Source of the DNA: JBDREF01 sp043820045
Lineage (GTDB): Bacteria; Planctomycetota; Phycisphaerae; Sedimentisphaerales; Anaerobacaceae
Direction of reading: 5' to 3'
NCBI GenBank assembly: GCA_043820045.1
Contig: JBDREF010000059.1
Location: 1-9,435 of the forward strand
Length of the DNA stretch: 9,435 nucleotides
The position numbers and the translations under genes are program-made. Shown here piece after piece: positions 1 to 6,774 of this stretch (position 1 is the first letter of the stretch; each line of letters begins with the position of its first letter). Below the pieces are notes generated by a model that was not told the DNA's origin, ran no database searches, and was given only the letters and a program-made list of their open reading frames with translations.

Positions 1-1053
1 GGGATTGTAGGCGGTCTTTGGTGGAATCGAGAAGCTCCAGATGTCGCCTTTCCATGGACTGTTGGGCTCTGCTTCGTTGACCTCGTCGATTCGCCAGTAG
101 TAAGTTGTTCCGGGAACAAGGCCGTCCGGGTAGGCAAAACCTGGAAAGCCCGCCGTAAACATCGTTGAGGTCTGATTGCCTCGAAACGTATCGCCGGTGC
201 CGTTGTTTACATCGTCAAAATTGTCGCCGAGATAGACATCGTGGGAAACCGCAAAGTCTCCAGGCGACCAGCCAAGAATGACCCATGTATCCTTAAGAAC
301 AGCGCCATCTTTGGGATCAGGGCCGAGTGCATAAGGGTATTTTAGGCCGCCTGCCATGGCAGCCAGAATTTCGGCCTGTGTCATCGCGTGGTTGTAAAGG
401 CGGACGTCATCAATCAAGCTCGGTAACGGCCGATTGTGATGGCCGTCGGCAATCCAGACGTTGCGACCGCCCACGGTGTCGATGTTCACGGCCTGGGAAC
501 CGCTGATCTGTTCCGGGGTGCCGTCAACGTACATGGTGATATCAGAGATGGTGGGCGAGCCGGCGCTCTCGAGCACGGATACTACATGGTGCCACTGGTC
601 GTCGGTCAGAACGGTGGTGCTGATGATATATCCGCCGCTGCATTCCGTGCGGAGCGCCCCCACAGCGCCATTGCCGGCGTTGTCGTTAACGCGGCCGATC
701 CATTTTTGCGTGTTCACATTCTGGCCCCATGATATCCAGTCGCCGTACCCCGCCGTCTTGATCCAGGCCATTACGGTCCTATTCTGTGTGCCGAGTATGC
801 CTTCGTATCCCTCCATCTCCACGCGCTGACCGCTGGTCCCGGCAAACTCCAGAGCGCCGCCATATTTCCCGGGCACCCACTTCGGGTCAAGCAGGAGCGT
901 GCCGTCGTGGCCGTTACCACTTGAATCGAAGGCGGTGGTTCCGGAGCCCTCGTCAAGATTCCACCAGGCAGCGATTTCACCTGTGGCCGGACTCGTAAAA
1001 GCCAGACCCAAAACTACGACAAACGAAGCCAGACAAACAAATCTTCTACTCAT
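1..1053 (-). CDS. Secreted LamG-domain protein with fibronectin-like repeat (C-terminus beyond window)
   Basis: The 351 codons read without a stop from ATG at 1053 to the left edge, so the 3' part of the gene is missing. The start is supported by an AGGAGG ribosome-binding site at 1065-1060, 6 nt upstream. Residues 1-25 form a Sec-type signal peptide (MSRR followed by a hydrophobic core ending SPATG). Residues about 30-235 are a LamG/concanavalin-like jelly roll: WWNLDEGSGT and DSSGNGHDG at the start, WHHV at 154-157, a YVDG strand, and IDDVRLY at 214-220 followed by the usual 'AMTQAEI' helix. Residues about 243-343 resemble a fibronectin type III-like module (SHDVYLG at 270-276, YYWRIDEVNE around W320). 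Such proteins are abundant in planctomycetes and are thought to act at the cell surface or on polysaccharides. The substrate cannot be deduced, and no catalytic domain is visible in this part. A C-terminal sorting signal may lie outside the window. Confidence 0.87.
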   Translation of the reverse strand, partial: MSRRFVCLASFVVVLGLAFTSPATGEIAAWWNLDEGSGTTAFDSSGNGHDGTLLLDPKWVPGKYGGALEFAGTSGQRVEMEGYEGILGTQNRTVMAWIKTAGYGDWISWGQNVNTQKWIGRVNDNAGNGAVGALRTECSGGYIISTTVLTDDQWHHVVSVLESAGSPTISDITMYVDGTPEQISGSQAVNIDTVGGRNVWIADGHHNRPLPSLIDDVRLYNHAMTQAEILAAMAGGLKYPYALGPDPKDGAVLKDTWVILGWSPGDFAVSHDVYLGDNFDDVNNGTGDTFRGNQTSTMFTAGFPGFAYPDGLVPGTTYYWRIDEVNEAEPNSPWKGDIWSFSIPPKTAYNP

Positions 1054-1415
1054 GATAATCCTCCTAAAAAGTAAGATTGAAATGACCTCTAACGACCTTG
1101 CCTCCACCACGTTTTGTGCATATCTGCCGAGGATAACCTGCTCGCCACGGCTTTTGACTGCGTTGTTCCCTTTAGAAACCAAGAATCACAGGACTCCTAC
1201 CTATCCTGTTATTTACCAAATTAGCCGCCCTTTTGTCAAGGAGAATCTCTCGATCAGCCATTGGCAAATGCCTTAACGCGAAACACTGACATGTAAGCCT
1301 GCGGCAGCGCGATGCGTGGTAATCCGTCACAACCCCGGTTTTTGGTGCTTCAAATCAGATCCTGTTTCTGGTAACATGTGGTTTTTGAAGTGAATAACTG
1401 AAAGTTGGATGGATT
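1054..1415. other. Intergenic region between divergent LamG gene and der
   Basis: These 362 bp contain no convincing coding region. They hold the LamG ribosome-binding site and its possible promoter. They also hold an imperfect inverted repeat, GCCGAGG (1126-1132) with CCACGGC (1145-1151): 7 bp with one central mismatch and a 12-nt loop. It lies in what would be the LamG 5' leader. I could not find a clear plus-strand promoter for der. The GGATGGA just before the der ATG is a poor ribosome-binding site. Confidence 0.6.
1211..1239 (-). promoter_or_regulatory. Possible promoter of the LamG gene
   Basis: On the minus strand an exact TTGACA lies at 1239-1234. About 17-18 nt further on is an A/T-rich element, GTAAAT/TAAATA (1216-1210), preceded by TGG, which could act as an extended -10. 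The -10 matches consensus at only about three of six positions, so this is a weak call. If used, it would give an mRNA leader of roughly 150 nt before the LamG ATG. Confidence 0.3.
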
Positions 1416-2771
1416 ATGGCATTACCGGTGGTTGCGATAATAGGTCGGCCTAATGTCGGCAAGAGCAGTCTGTTGAATGCGCTGGCCGGGCAGATGATAA
1501 GTATCGTCGATCCGACGGCTGGCGTCACAAGAGACCGCGTCAGCACAATCATCGGCAAAGACGACCACTACTTCGAGCTTGTCGATACCGGCGGGTACGG
1601 GATTGTCGACAGCGACCAGTTGAGCGGTCATATCGAGCAGCAAATCTTCCAGGCGATTGAGTCGGCAAATCTGGTATTGTTCATGGTGGATATTCGCGAC
1701 GGCGTCGTACCGCTGGATGAAAAAATTGCCCAACTTTTGCGTCGAAACGACCTTGATGTCATCGGCGTTGCCAACAAAGCCGATACGGCCAGGATGTTCC
1801 CGGCGGCCGGCGAATTCTCCAGGCTCGGCTTCGGCGAGTTCCTGTGTATCTCGGCGAAGAACAACCTTAACAAAGCCGTGCTGCTCGACAGAGTTTTCGA
1901 GAAGATCGCAGCTTTGGAGACGAGTAAGCCCGCCGAGCCCATCATGAAAATAGCGATTGTCGGCAAGCGAAACGCCGGCAAGAGCACACTCGTAAACGCC
2001 ATGGTCGGCTCGGAGAGGGTGATCGTCAGCGAGACGCCGGGCACGACAAGGGACGCTGTTAACGTACGCTTCGAGAAAGACGGCAAAACCATTATTGTCA
2101 TCGACACGGCGGGCGTAAGAAAGAAGAGCAAGTTGGCCGACAGCATTGAGTTTTACAGTTATGTTCGCGCCACCGCGTCGATTCTGCGCGCTGATGTTGT
2201 GCTGTTTATGATAGATTCCACAGTGCCGATTTCGCAGGTCGATAAGAAATTGGCCAAGTTTATCGCCGACGAATACAAAAGCTGCATAATGATCGTCAAC
2301 AAGTGGGATCTGGCGAAAGACTCTGCTGTAACCGGTGATTACGAGCAATATCTGACGAAGCTGCTGCCCGGTCTGAAATATGCACCGATAGCCTTTACCA
2401 CTGCAACCGAGGCAAAGAACACCCAGAGTGTTTTGGATCTGGCGGCGGAAATCTTCAAGCAAACCACGGCGTGGATACCCACTCCCAGGTTGAACAAGGC
2501 CTTTGAAATGATAAAGGCGGAGAAAACCGTCACGGCCAAACACCGGGCCGGGCGGCCCAAGATTTACTATGCTACCCAGGTGGCCGTCAATCCTGTTACG
2601 ATACTGATGTTCGTAAACGAGCCGGGGCTGTTTGAAGAAAACTATTTGCGATTTATCCGGCGCAAATTACAATCGATGCTGCCGATAGAAGAGGTGCCGA
2701 TACGGCTGCTGGCGCGTTCGCACAGAATGCAGAAGGGCGCCGAAGGCCGGCATAAGCTCCGGGGATCTTGA
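1416..2771 (+). CDS. der: Ribosome biogenesis GTPase Der (EngA), tandem G domains
   Basis: This 451-residue protein has the diagnostic Der layout of two consecutive Ras-like GTPase domains and a C-terminal KH-like domain. The first G domain has the P-loop GRPNVGKS (10-17), DTGG (57-60) and NKAD (120-123). The second has GKRNAGKS (183-190), DTAG (230-233) and NKWD (295-298). The KH-like part begins around residue 350 and ends in a basic tail. All nucleotide-binding motifs are intact and the length is normal for the family. Der acts in the cytoplasm in assembly of the 50S ribosomal subunit and is essential in most bacteria (family knowledge). The ATG is chosen because the P-loop follows after the usual nine or so residues; the Shine-Dalgarno is weak (GGATGGA). 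cstA follows 48 bp downstream on the same strand, so co-transcription is possible, but no functional link is evident. Confidence 0.97.
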   Translation: MALPVVAIIGRPNVGKSSLLNALAGQMISIVDPTAGVTRDRVSTIIGKDDHYFELVDTGGYGIVDSDQLSGHIEQQIFQAIESANLVLFMVDIRDGVVPLDEKIAQLLRRNDLDVIGVANKADTARMFPAAGEFSRLGFGEFLCISAKNNLNKAVLLDRVFEKIAALETSKPAEPIMKIAIVGKRNAGKSTLVNAMVGSERVIVSETPGTTRDAVNVRFEKDGKTIIVIDTAGVRKKSKLADSIEFYSYVRATASILRADVVLFMIDSTVPISQVDKKLAKFIADEYKSCIMIVNKWDLAKDSAVTGDYEQYLTKLLPGLKYAPIAFTTATEAKNTQSVLDLAAEIFKQTTAWIPTPRLNKAFEMIKAEKTVTAKHRAGRPKIYYATQVAVNPVTILMFVNEPGLFEENYLRFIRRKLQSMLPIEEVPIRLLARSHRMQKGAEGRHKLRGS

Positions 2772-2819
2772 CTTCGGAGCTGATTTACCCAGAGTTGCGA
2801 AGACATTCGGGAGTAATGT

Positions 2820-4454
2820 ATGTTAGTGGCAATTCTCTTAATCGCCGTCGCCGGATTCTCACTGGCGTACGTGGTCTATGGGCGGTTCCTGGCCAATCGC
2901 TACGAGTTGGATGACAACCGCCCTACGCCCAGTCACACCGATTATGACGGCATCGACCGCATTCCGGCGCACAAGGCGGTGCTGCTTGGTCACCATTTCT
3001 CTTCTATCGCCGGGGCCGCGCCTATAGTCGGCCCGATTATTGCGGCCCTGGCGTTCGGCTGGCTTCCTGTTGTGATTTGGATTATTCTTGGCACGATTTT
3101 CATCGGGGGGGTCATCGACTTTTCGGCGCTGGTCGCTTCGATTCGACACAACGCGCGATCCATCGCAGAAATCGCCAGAAAGTATGTGTCGCCTTTGGCT
3201 TACAGGCTTCTGCTGGCCTTTATCTGGCTGACCCTGGTTTACGTCCTGACGGTTTTTGCCGATCTGACGGCTACAACATTTGCCGACGATGGCGGCGTGG
3301 CATCTTCCTCGCTTATGTTTATCGCCCTGGCGGTCCTCTTCGGATTGGCTCTCAACAAGATGAAGATTCCTCTGCTGTGGGCGTCAGCCGTATTTGTACC
3401 GCTGGTCTTCTTAGCCGTTTGGGCCGGTCAAAAAGTGCCGATATCCGCCAGCCTGATCCCCGAAATTGTTGCTGGAGAGCCCAAGAAAACATGGGCCGTG
3501 ATTCTGATCCTCTACTGTTTTGTTGCTTCGACCACGCCGGTATGGATACTCTTGCAGCCGCGCGATTATCTGTCCAGCTACCTGCTGTACGCTTCGGTCC
3601 TGAGCGGCTTTGTGGGTATAGTGATAGGTGGCTTTACGATCCAGTATCCCGCCTTTACCACATGGAGCGTTCCACAGACCGGTACGTTATTTCCCATATT
3701 GTTTATCACAGTTGCCTGCGGGGCGTGTTCCGGTTTTCATTCGATCGTGGCCTCGGGGACTTCGTCGAAGCAGCTTAACAAGGAGACCGACAGCAGAGCC
3801 ATCGGCTACGGCGGGATGCTGCTTGAAGGAGTCGTCGCGGTGATTGCCCTGGCCACAGTGGCAATGTTGCCTAAAGGCGACCCACTGACAATGAAAGCTC
3901 CGCTGGCAATCTACGGCTCCGGGATCGCTAATTTTCTGTCCGTTCTCGGCGTGCCGGAAAAGCTGGGCTTTTCGTTCGGCTTGTTGGCACTTTCAGCTTT
4001 CATCCTTACGACCCTGGATACGGCTACGAGACTGGGCCGATACATTTTTGAGGAGCTTTTCAACCTTAAAGGCGCCCATTCTCGCTATTTCTCCACTCTG
4101 GCAACGCTTGTGCTGCCGACCGTATTTGTTCTTATCAACCTCAAAGACGCCCAGGGCAACCTAATCCCCGCATGGAAGGCGATCTGGCCGGTTTTCGGCA
4201 CCTGCAACCAGCTTCTGGCCGGTTTGGTGGCTTTGGTTATCGCAGTGTGGCTGAGAAAGACCGGCAAGAAGGTGGGATTCATTCTCGGCCCGCTTTTCTT
4301 CATGAATATAGTAACTGTCTGGGCGCTTGTGCTCTTGGTACGACAACATGATATGTCTTCCGCCGTCCGTGTGATAGCAGCCGTATTGCTCTTGCTGGCC
4401 CTGGTCCTGATAGTCGAAGTCGGTAGAACAATTAGAAAGGTTGTTGTTGCTTAG
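2820..4454 (+). CDS. cstA: CstA-family carbon starvation / peptide or pyruvate transporter
   Basis: This is a 544-residue polytopic membrane protein with hydrophobic segments along nearly its whole length. Family hallmarks are GHHFSSIAGAAPIVGP (57-72), QPRDYL (246-251), CGACSGFHS (300-308) with SGTSSKQ just after, LDTATRLGRY (399-408) and WPVFGTCNQL (456-465). CstA proteins were described as peptide transporters induced in carbon starvation, and the relative BtsT (YjiY) takes up pyruvate with protons. Which substrate applies here cannot be read from sequence. The protein is shorter than the roughly 700-residue enterobacterial members and matches the compact form of the family. The start ATG at 2820 has GGGAG (2809-2813) 6 nt upstream, which decides it over an out-of-frame ATG at 2816. 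It lies 48 bp after der and converges on cdaR with a 17-bp gap. No clear terminator hairpin is visible in that gap. Confidence 0.95.
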   Translation: MLVAILLIAVAGFSLAYVVYGRFLANRYELDDNRPTPSHTDYDGIDRIPAHKAVLLGHHFSSIAGAAPIVGPIIAALAFGWLPVVIWIILGTIFIGGVIDFSALVASIRHNARSIAEIARKYVSPLAYRLLLAFIWLTLVYVLTVFADLTATTFADDGGVASSSLMFIALAVLFGLALNKMKIPLLWASAVFVPLVFLAVWAGQKVPISASLIPEIVAGEPKKTWAVILILYCFVASTTPVWILLQPRDYLSSYLLYASVLSGFVGIVIGGFTIQYPAFTTWSVPQTGTLFPILFITVACGACSGFHSIVASGTSSKQLNKETDSRAIGYGGMLLEGVVAVIALATVAMLPKGDPLTMKAPLAIYGSGIANFLSVLGVPEKLGFSFGLLALSAFILTTLDTATRLGRYIFEELFNLKGAHSRYFSTLATLVLPTVFVLINLKDAQGNLIPAWKAIWPVFGTCNQLLAGLVALVIAVWLRKTGKKVGFILGPLFFMNIVTVWALVLLVRQHDMSSAVRVIAAVLLLLALVLIVEVGRTIRKVVVA

Positions 4455-4471
4455 CCAACAGCTTCGGTCTC

Positions 4472-5524
4472 TTACGGAGCTTCGGCGGAAGGCAGACGCG
4501 TCAACTTCAACCGGGCGGTTACTCTCGGCTGGTCCGGATCCAGGATTATCTGACCCGTACCGGAGAATTCCGGCGGGAAGTTGTAGATGAGTTCCCTTGG
4601 TATGGTCCCCGCGGACTGCGCGTCCTTGTCATCGATTTCCAGAATTACGTGGTAACGCATCTCCTCGTAAGCGCGTCTGGCTTCGGGAATTGCTTTGATG
4701 CTTATGGGCCTTACCACATCCGCCAGGTTCTCCACTTCGACGGTGTAATTTCCGAGCAGTGTTGTACTCATGGCGATTCCAAGTTTCGGCGTGGTTATCG
4801 TATAAATGGTGCGCGGATCTTCTTCGGGCGGCATTTTGACCATAACGACTGTGCTCGCTTGCCTTGTTTGCCCGGGTGCCAGCTCGATATACGGCGTCTT
4901 TTCGACAGGTTTTGTTCTTGCCTGCTCGATTTCGCTGCGCGTCAGATCGATTCTGGCCGTAAGTTTGTCCCTGCCCCAGTCACCCGGCACAAACATGTTA
5001 ACCGTTGTCGGCTCAATGCTCTGAGCTTGCAGAATATTTCCCGCCTCATTGATGCACTGGAGTGACAATGCCTTCTCGACAAGTCCTATAACCTTTACTG
5101 GCAGGTCCTCCGGTTTGCACGATTCAACTAAAAGGCCGAAACCCTTGATTGTCTTGTCTTTCTGGAGAAATTGCAGCAACGGCAAAGAATGGTCGCCGGG
5201 CTTGTCCATTTTCTCCTCGGCAAGGTTCAGGAAGAACTCGAAGCTGAGCAGGTTATCCTCAACCTTTCGACTTACCTCGGCAATCTTTGACTGCGGACCT
5301 CTCAGTTCTATCTCCTCAATGGTGGCCAAAGGCTTGTAATTGTCAATAGGGGCATTAGGCTCGCAGAAAACCACCCAGAACTTCGGATCGGTGGACTTGG
5401 CCACGCCCAGAGTAACGTTAGAGACCGGATATGTCTTGACAACAGCCAGATCCGCCCAGATCCAAATCAGACCTGTCAAGAACACGACAACTGCGACCTT
5501 GCTGTATTTGATCTTTCTCAACAT
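4472..5524 (-). CDS. cdaR: YbbR-like membrane-anchored protein, probable CdaR regulator of CdaA
   Basis: The 350-residue product starts with a short basic stretch and one transmembrane helix (about residues 9-25), followed by a long hydrophilic region predicted to lie outside the membrane. That region holds YbbR-like beta-rich stretches: ELRGPQSKI at 73-81 followed by 'FFLNLAEEK..PGDHSLPL', then 'PVKVIG', and a similar pattern after residue 180. The match to YbbR is divergent, so the call rests partly on context. The gene begins 35 bp after the end of cdaA on the same strand, the standard cdaA-cdaR order, and CdaR proteins modulate the membrane cyclase CdaA (family knowledge). The usual third gene, glmM, is absent; cstA converges from the other side. 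The start ATG at 5524 has no good Shine-Dalgarno, so translational coupling to cdaA is likely. Confidence 0.72.
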   Translation of the reverse strand: MLRKIKYSKVAVVVFLTGLIWIWADLAVVKTYPVSNVTLGVAKSTDPKFWVVFCEPNAPIDNYKPLATIEEIELRGPQSKIAEVSRKVEDNLLSFEFFLNLAEEKMDKPGDHSLPLLQFLQKDKTIKGFGLLVESCKPEDLPVKVIGLVEKALSLQCINEAGNILQAQSIEPTTVNMFVPGDWGRDKLTARIDLTRSEIEQARTKPVEKTPYIELAPGQTRQASTVVMVKMPPEEDPRTIYTITTPKLGIAMSTTLLGNYTVEVENLADVVRPISIKAIPEARRAYEEMRYHVILEIDDKDAQSAGTIPRELIYNFPPEFSGTGQIILDPDQPRVTARLKLTRLPSAEAP

Positions 5525-5559
5525 CTTATATCGTTTAGATCATTCTGGGGCGCTCGAAC

Positions 5560-6345
5560 TCATGAGAGCACGCTCGCCAGATGCTTTTTCAGCTCAACTT
5601 CGTCCATGTTTCGGATAAGTTTTCCATTTTCGGCGAGCGAAATCACGCCGGTCTCTTCGCTCACGACCAGACAGGTGGCGTCCGAGCCGGTGGTTATGCC
5701 TATGGCCGCCCGGTGTCGTGAGCCAAGCTCAAAACCACCGGTAGCGCTGGCCTCAGCCAAAGGAAGCTGGACTCTGGCCGCGACTATTCTGTCCCCGCGT
5801 ATGATTATGGCCATGTCGTGCAGTGCAGTGCCGGGTTGAAAAATGGTCTTGAGCAATTCGCTCGTCACTCTGGCGTCAACTCTAACGCCCGTTTCTATGA
5901 ATTCACCCAGCGCCACCCGCTTCTCAATGACAATTATAGCCCCAACTCGGACAGCGGACAGTTGCGTTACGGCGGCGATCAGCTCCTCCATTGTCTTGGA
6001 CAGCGTTTGAGGGGCGCCCGACCAGAATCGGCTTTCGCCTATTCGCATTAAGGCCCTTCTGACTTCCGGCTGAAATGCAGCGACCGCAATTATCAAAACC
6101 GCGATCAAAAAGCCGTTATACAGGTACTGCAGTCGCTCTAACGGAAACCGTCCTACGACCAGCTTGAGGATCAAAAAACCTGCAGTCAGAAGAAATATAA
6201 CGGCACGGAACAACCTTTCACCGCGGGTGCCTTCGAGAAAATCCACCACCCAGTAAACGACCAGACCGATTAGAATCAACTCAATAGCAACAATCCACCA
6301 GTCTTCAGTCGCCACTCGTCGGAGATAGTCGCTGATCGGTTCCAC
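5560..6345 (-). CDS. cdaA: Diadenylate cyclase CdaA (DisA_N domain), c-di-AMP synthase
   Basis: With the GTG start at 6345 the protein has 261 residues. It has three N-terminal transmembrane helices (about 16-36, 48-64 and 76-91) followed by the cytosolic diadenylate cyclase domain, which condenses two ATP to c-di-AMP. The C-terminal part shows the family pattern TALHDMAIII, a GSRHRAAIG motif with R210-H211-R212, and LVVSEETG. The RHR motif is intact. The usual DGA motif reads D177-M178-A179, a substitution at the glycine. GTG 6345 is preferred because AAAGGA (6359-6354) lies 8 nt upstream and the resulting N-terminus looks like other CdaA proteins. An in-frame ATG at 6453 would add 36 atypical residues and sits at the predicted transcription start, so it could only be used by a leaderless mRNA. 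cdaR follows 35 bp downstream. c-di-AMP typically controls potassium, osmolyte and cell-wall homeostasis. Confidence 0.93.
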   Translation of the reverse strand: MEPISDYLRRVATEDWWIVAIELILIGLVVYWVVDFLEGTRGERLFRAVIFLLTAGFLILKLVVGRFPLERLQYLYNGFLIAVLIIAVAAFQPEVRRALMRIGESRFWSGAPQTLSKTMEELIAAVTQLSAVRVGAIIVIEKRVALGEFIETGVRVDARVTSELLKTIFQPGTALHDMAIIIRGDRIVAARVQLPLAEASATGGFELGSRHRAAIGITTGSDATCLVVSEETGVISLAENGKLIRNMDEVELKKHLASVLS

Positions 6346-6456
6346 AAGCCAAATCCTTTTGTTCCAGTTGTGCGCTATGAGTGGTTCGAATAGCGCAAAA
6401 AAACTAACAGCGTAATGTACGTGGTACGACGTACCGCGATGCCAACTGCACATCAG
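6346..6456 (-). promoter_or_regulatory. Structured 5' leader of cdaA mRNA (candidate cis-regulatory RNA)
   Basis: The predicted leader contains several inverted repeats. CAGUUG (6448-6443) can pair with CAACUG (6370-6365), enclosing everything between. Inside lies a 13-bp palindrome GGTACG-N-CGTACC (6423-6435). It overlaps an alternative 6-bp hairpin pairing 6434-6429 with 6422-6417 around a 6-nt loop, so the two folds exclude each other. A run of seven U residues follows. Then comes a perfect 8-bp hairpin (6397-6390 with 6378-6371, 11-nt loop) that abuts the closing stem. The ribosome-binding site (6359-6354) starts 5 nt after the closing stem. It does not match any riboswitch class I can recognise, including the known c-di-AMP (ydaO) class. 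The pairings are seen in sequence; the regulatory role is inferred. Confidence 0.45.
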
Positions 6457-6462
6457 AAATGG

Positions 6463-6491
6463 ATTATATTCTCGGCCGGAGTTGCTGTCAA
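6463..6491 (-). promoter_or_regulatory. Consensus sigma-70-type promoter of cdaA-cdaR
   Basis: Read on the minus strand, an exact TTGACA (6491-6486) is followed by exactly 17 nt and an exact TATAAT (6468-6463). Both hexamers and the spacing match the housekeeping consensus. Transcription would begin near 6456, giving a leader of about 110 nt before the GTG start of cdaA. A perfect promoter would be expected to fire strongly unless restrained, which fits with the repeats and palindrome around it being operators or with control in the leader. Confidence 0.82.
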
Positions 6492-6508
6492 CGAAAAAGC
6501 TCGGCCGG
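6471..6508. repeat. Direct repeat CTCGGCCGG x2 flanking the cdaA -35 box (possible operator)
   Basis: The 9-bp word CTCGGCCGG occurs at 6471-6479 and again at 6500-6508, 29 bp apart. Each copy contains the palindrome CGGCCG, and a third CGGCCG lies at 6553-6558. One copy sits in the spacer of the cdaA promoter and the other just upstream of its -35 element, which are typical operator positions. The binding factor is unknown. Confidence 0.35.
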
Positions 6509-6774
6509 TCGATTCGGCGTCTCGGGGGCGCAATCCGGAAGTTGCCTGATTCCGGCCGTTAGCGGACGAGGAAATATCGAAGGATTTTACGTCCGGAAAC
6601 ATGCGGGCGACAGGAATTCTCATATCTACCGAAAAGCCGTTATACGACAAGGTTACGGAAACGAGACGGCTTTGCGGGTTTATTACTCATAAACAGCTCA
6701 ATATCTGCCGATACACGGATTGCGGAAGAAACCTTGCGACAAGGAGCCTGCAGAGATGATGTGCGGGACAATCC
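6492..6774 (+). other. Region upstream of the CBS-kinase; contains a likely out-of-frame remnant of its first CBS domain
   Basis: No confident gene lies here. From 6692 to about 6750 the plus-strand frame beginning at 6692 reads NSSISADTRIAEETLRQGA, which resembles the beginning of a CBS domain. The isoleucine codon at 6701 is 92 nt before the 'AGIL' of the kinase ORF (6793). In the intact third CBS domain of the same protein the equivalent distance is 30 codons, or 90 nt. So the first half of CBS domain 1 seems to be present but in another frame. No good start codon or promoter for it was found. An unrelated inverted repeat CCGGAA/TTCCGG lies at 6535-6540 and 6550-6555. Confidence 0.4.

Noticed and set aside
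436..829. Plus-strand open frames of 98 and 122 codons near the left edge.
   Set aside because: They are antisense to the LamG gene, which has a signal peptide, a ribosome-binding site and clear LamG motifs over the same bases.
1126..1155. Rho-independent terminator on the plus strand (GCCGAGG...CCACGGC then TTTT).
   Set aside because: The stem has a mismatch, the loop is 12 nt, the T run is only four, and no plus-strand gene ends nearby.
1075..1205. Possible c-di-GMP (GEMM) riboswitch in the LamG leader, suggested by 'ACGCAGTCAAAAGCCGTGG' on the minus strand.
   Set aside because: The conserved GCAAAGCC core is interrupted and the other conserved blocks and receptor pairing are missing; only a simple imperfect hairpin is present.
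1422..2543. A 373-codon open frame on the minus strand, antisense to der.
   Set aside because: It lies entirely inside der, whose GTPase motifs are unambiguous; its translation shows no recognisable domain, so it is a shadow frame.
4440..4500. Shared terminator between convergent cstA and cdaR.
   Set aside because: I found no stem longer than about 4 bp and no T run on either strand in or beside the 17-bp gap.
6371..6402. The perfect 8-bp hairpin with an adjacent seven-base T/A run as an intrinsic terminator in the cdaA leader.
   Set aside because: On the cdaA strand the U run comes before the hairpin, not after it, so it cannot act as a standard terminator in either direction.
6601..6759. 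A 52-codon plus-strand ORF (ATG 6601 to TGA 6757-6759) with three closely spaced cysteines (LCGF, LNICRYTDCG), in the same frame as the kinase. I also considered TGA readthrough as selenocysteine.
   Set aside because: No good ribosome-binding site, no family recognised, and no CBS similarity in this frame. The CBS-like upstream sequence is in a different frame, so readthrough would not restore the domain.
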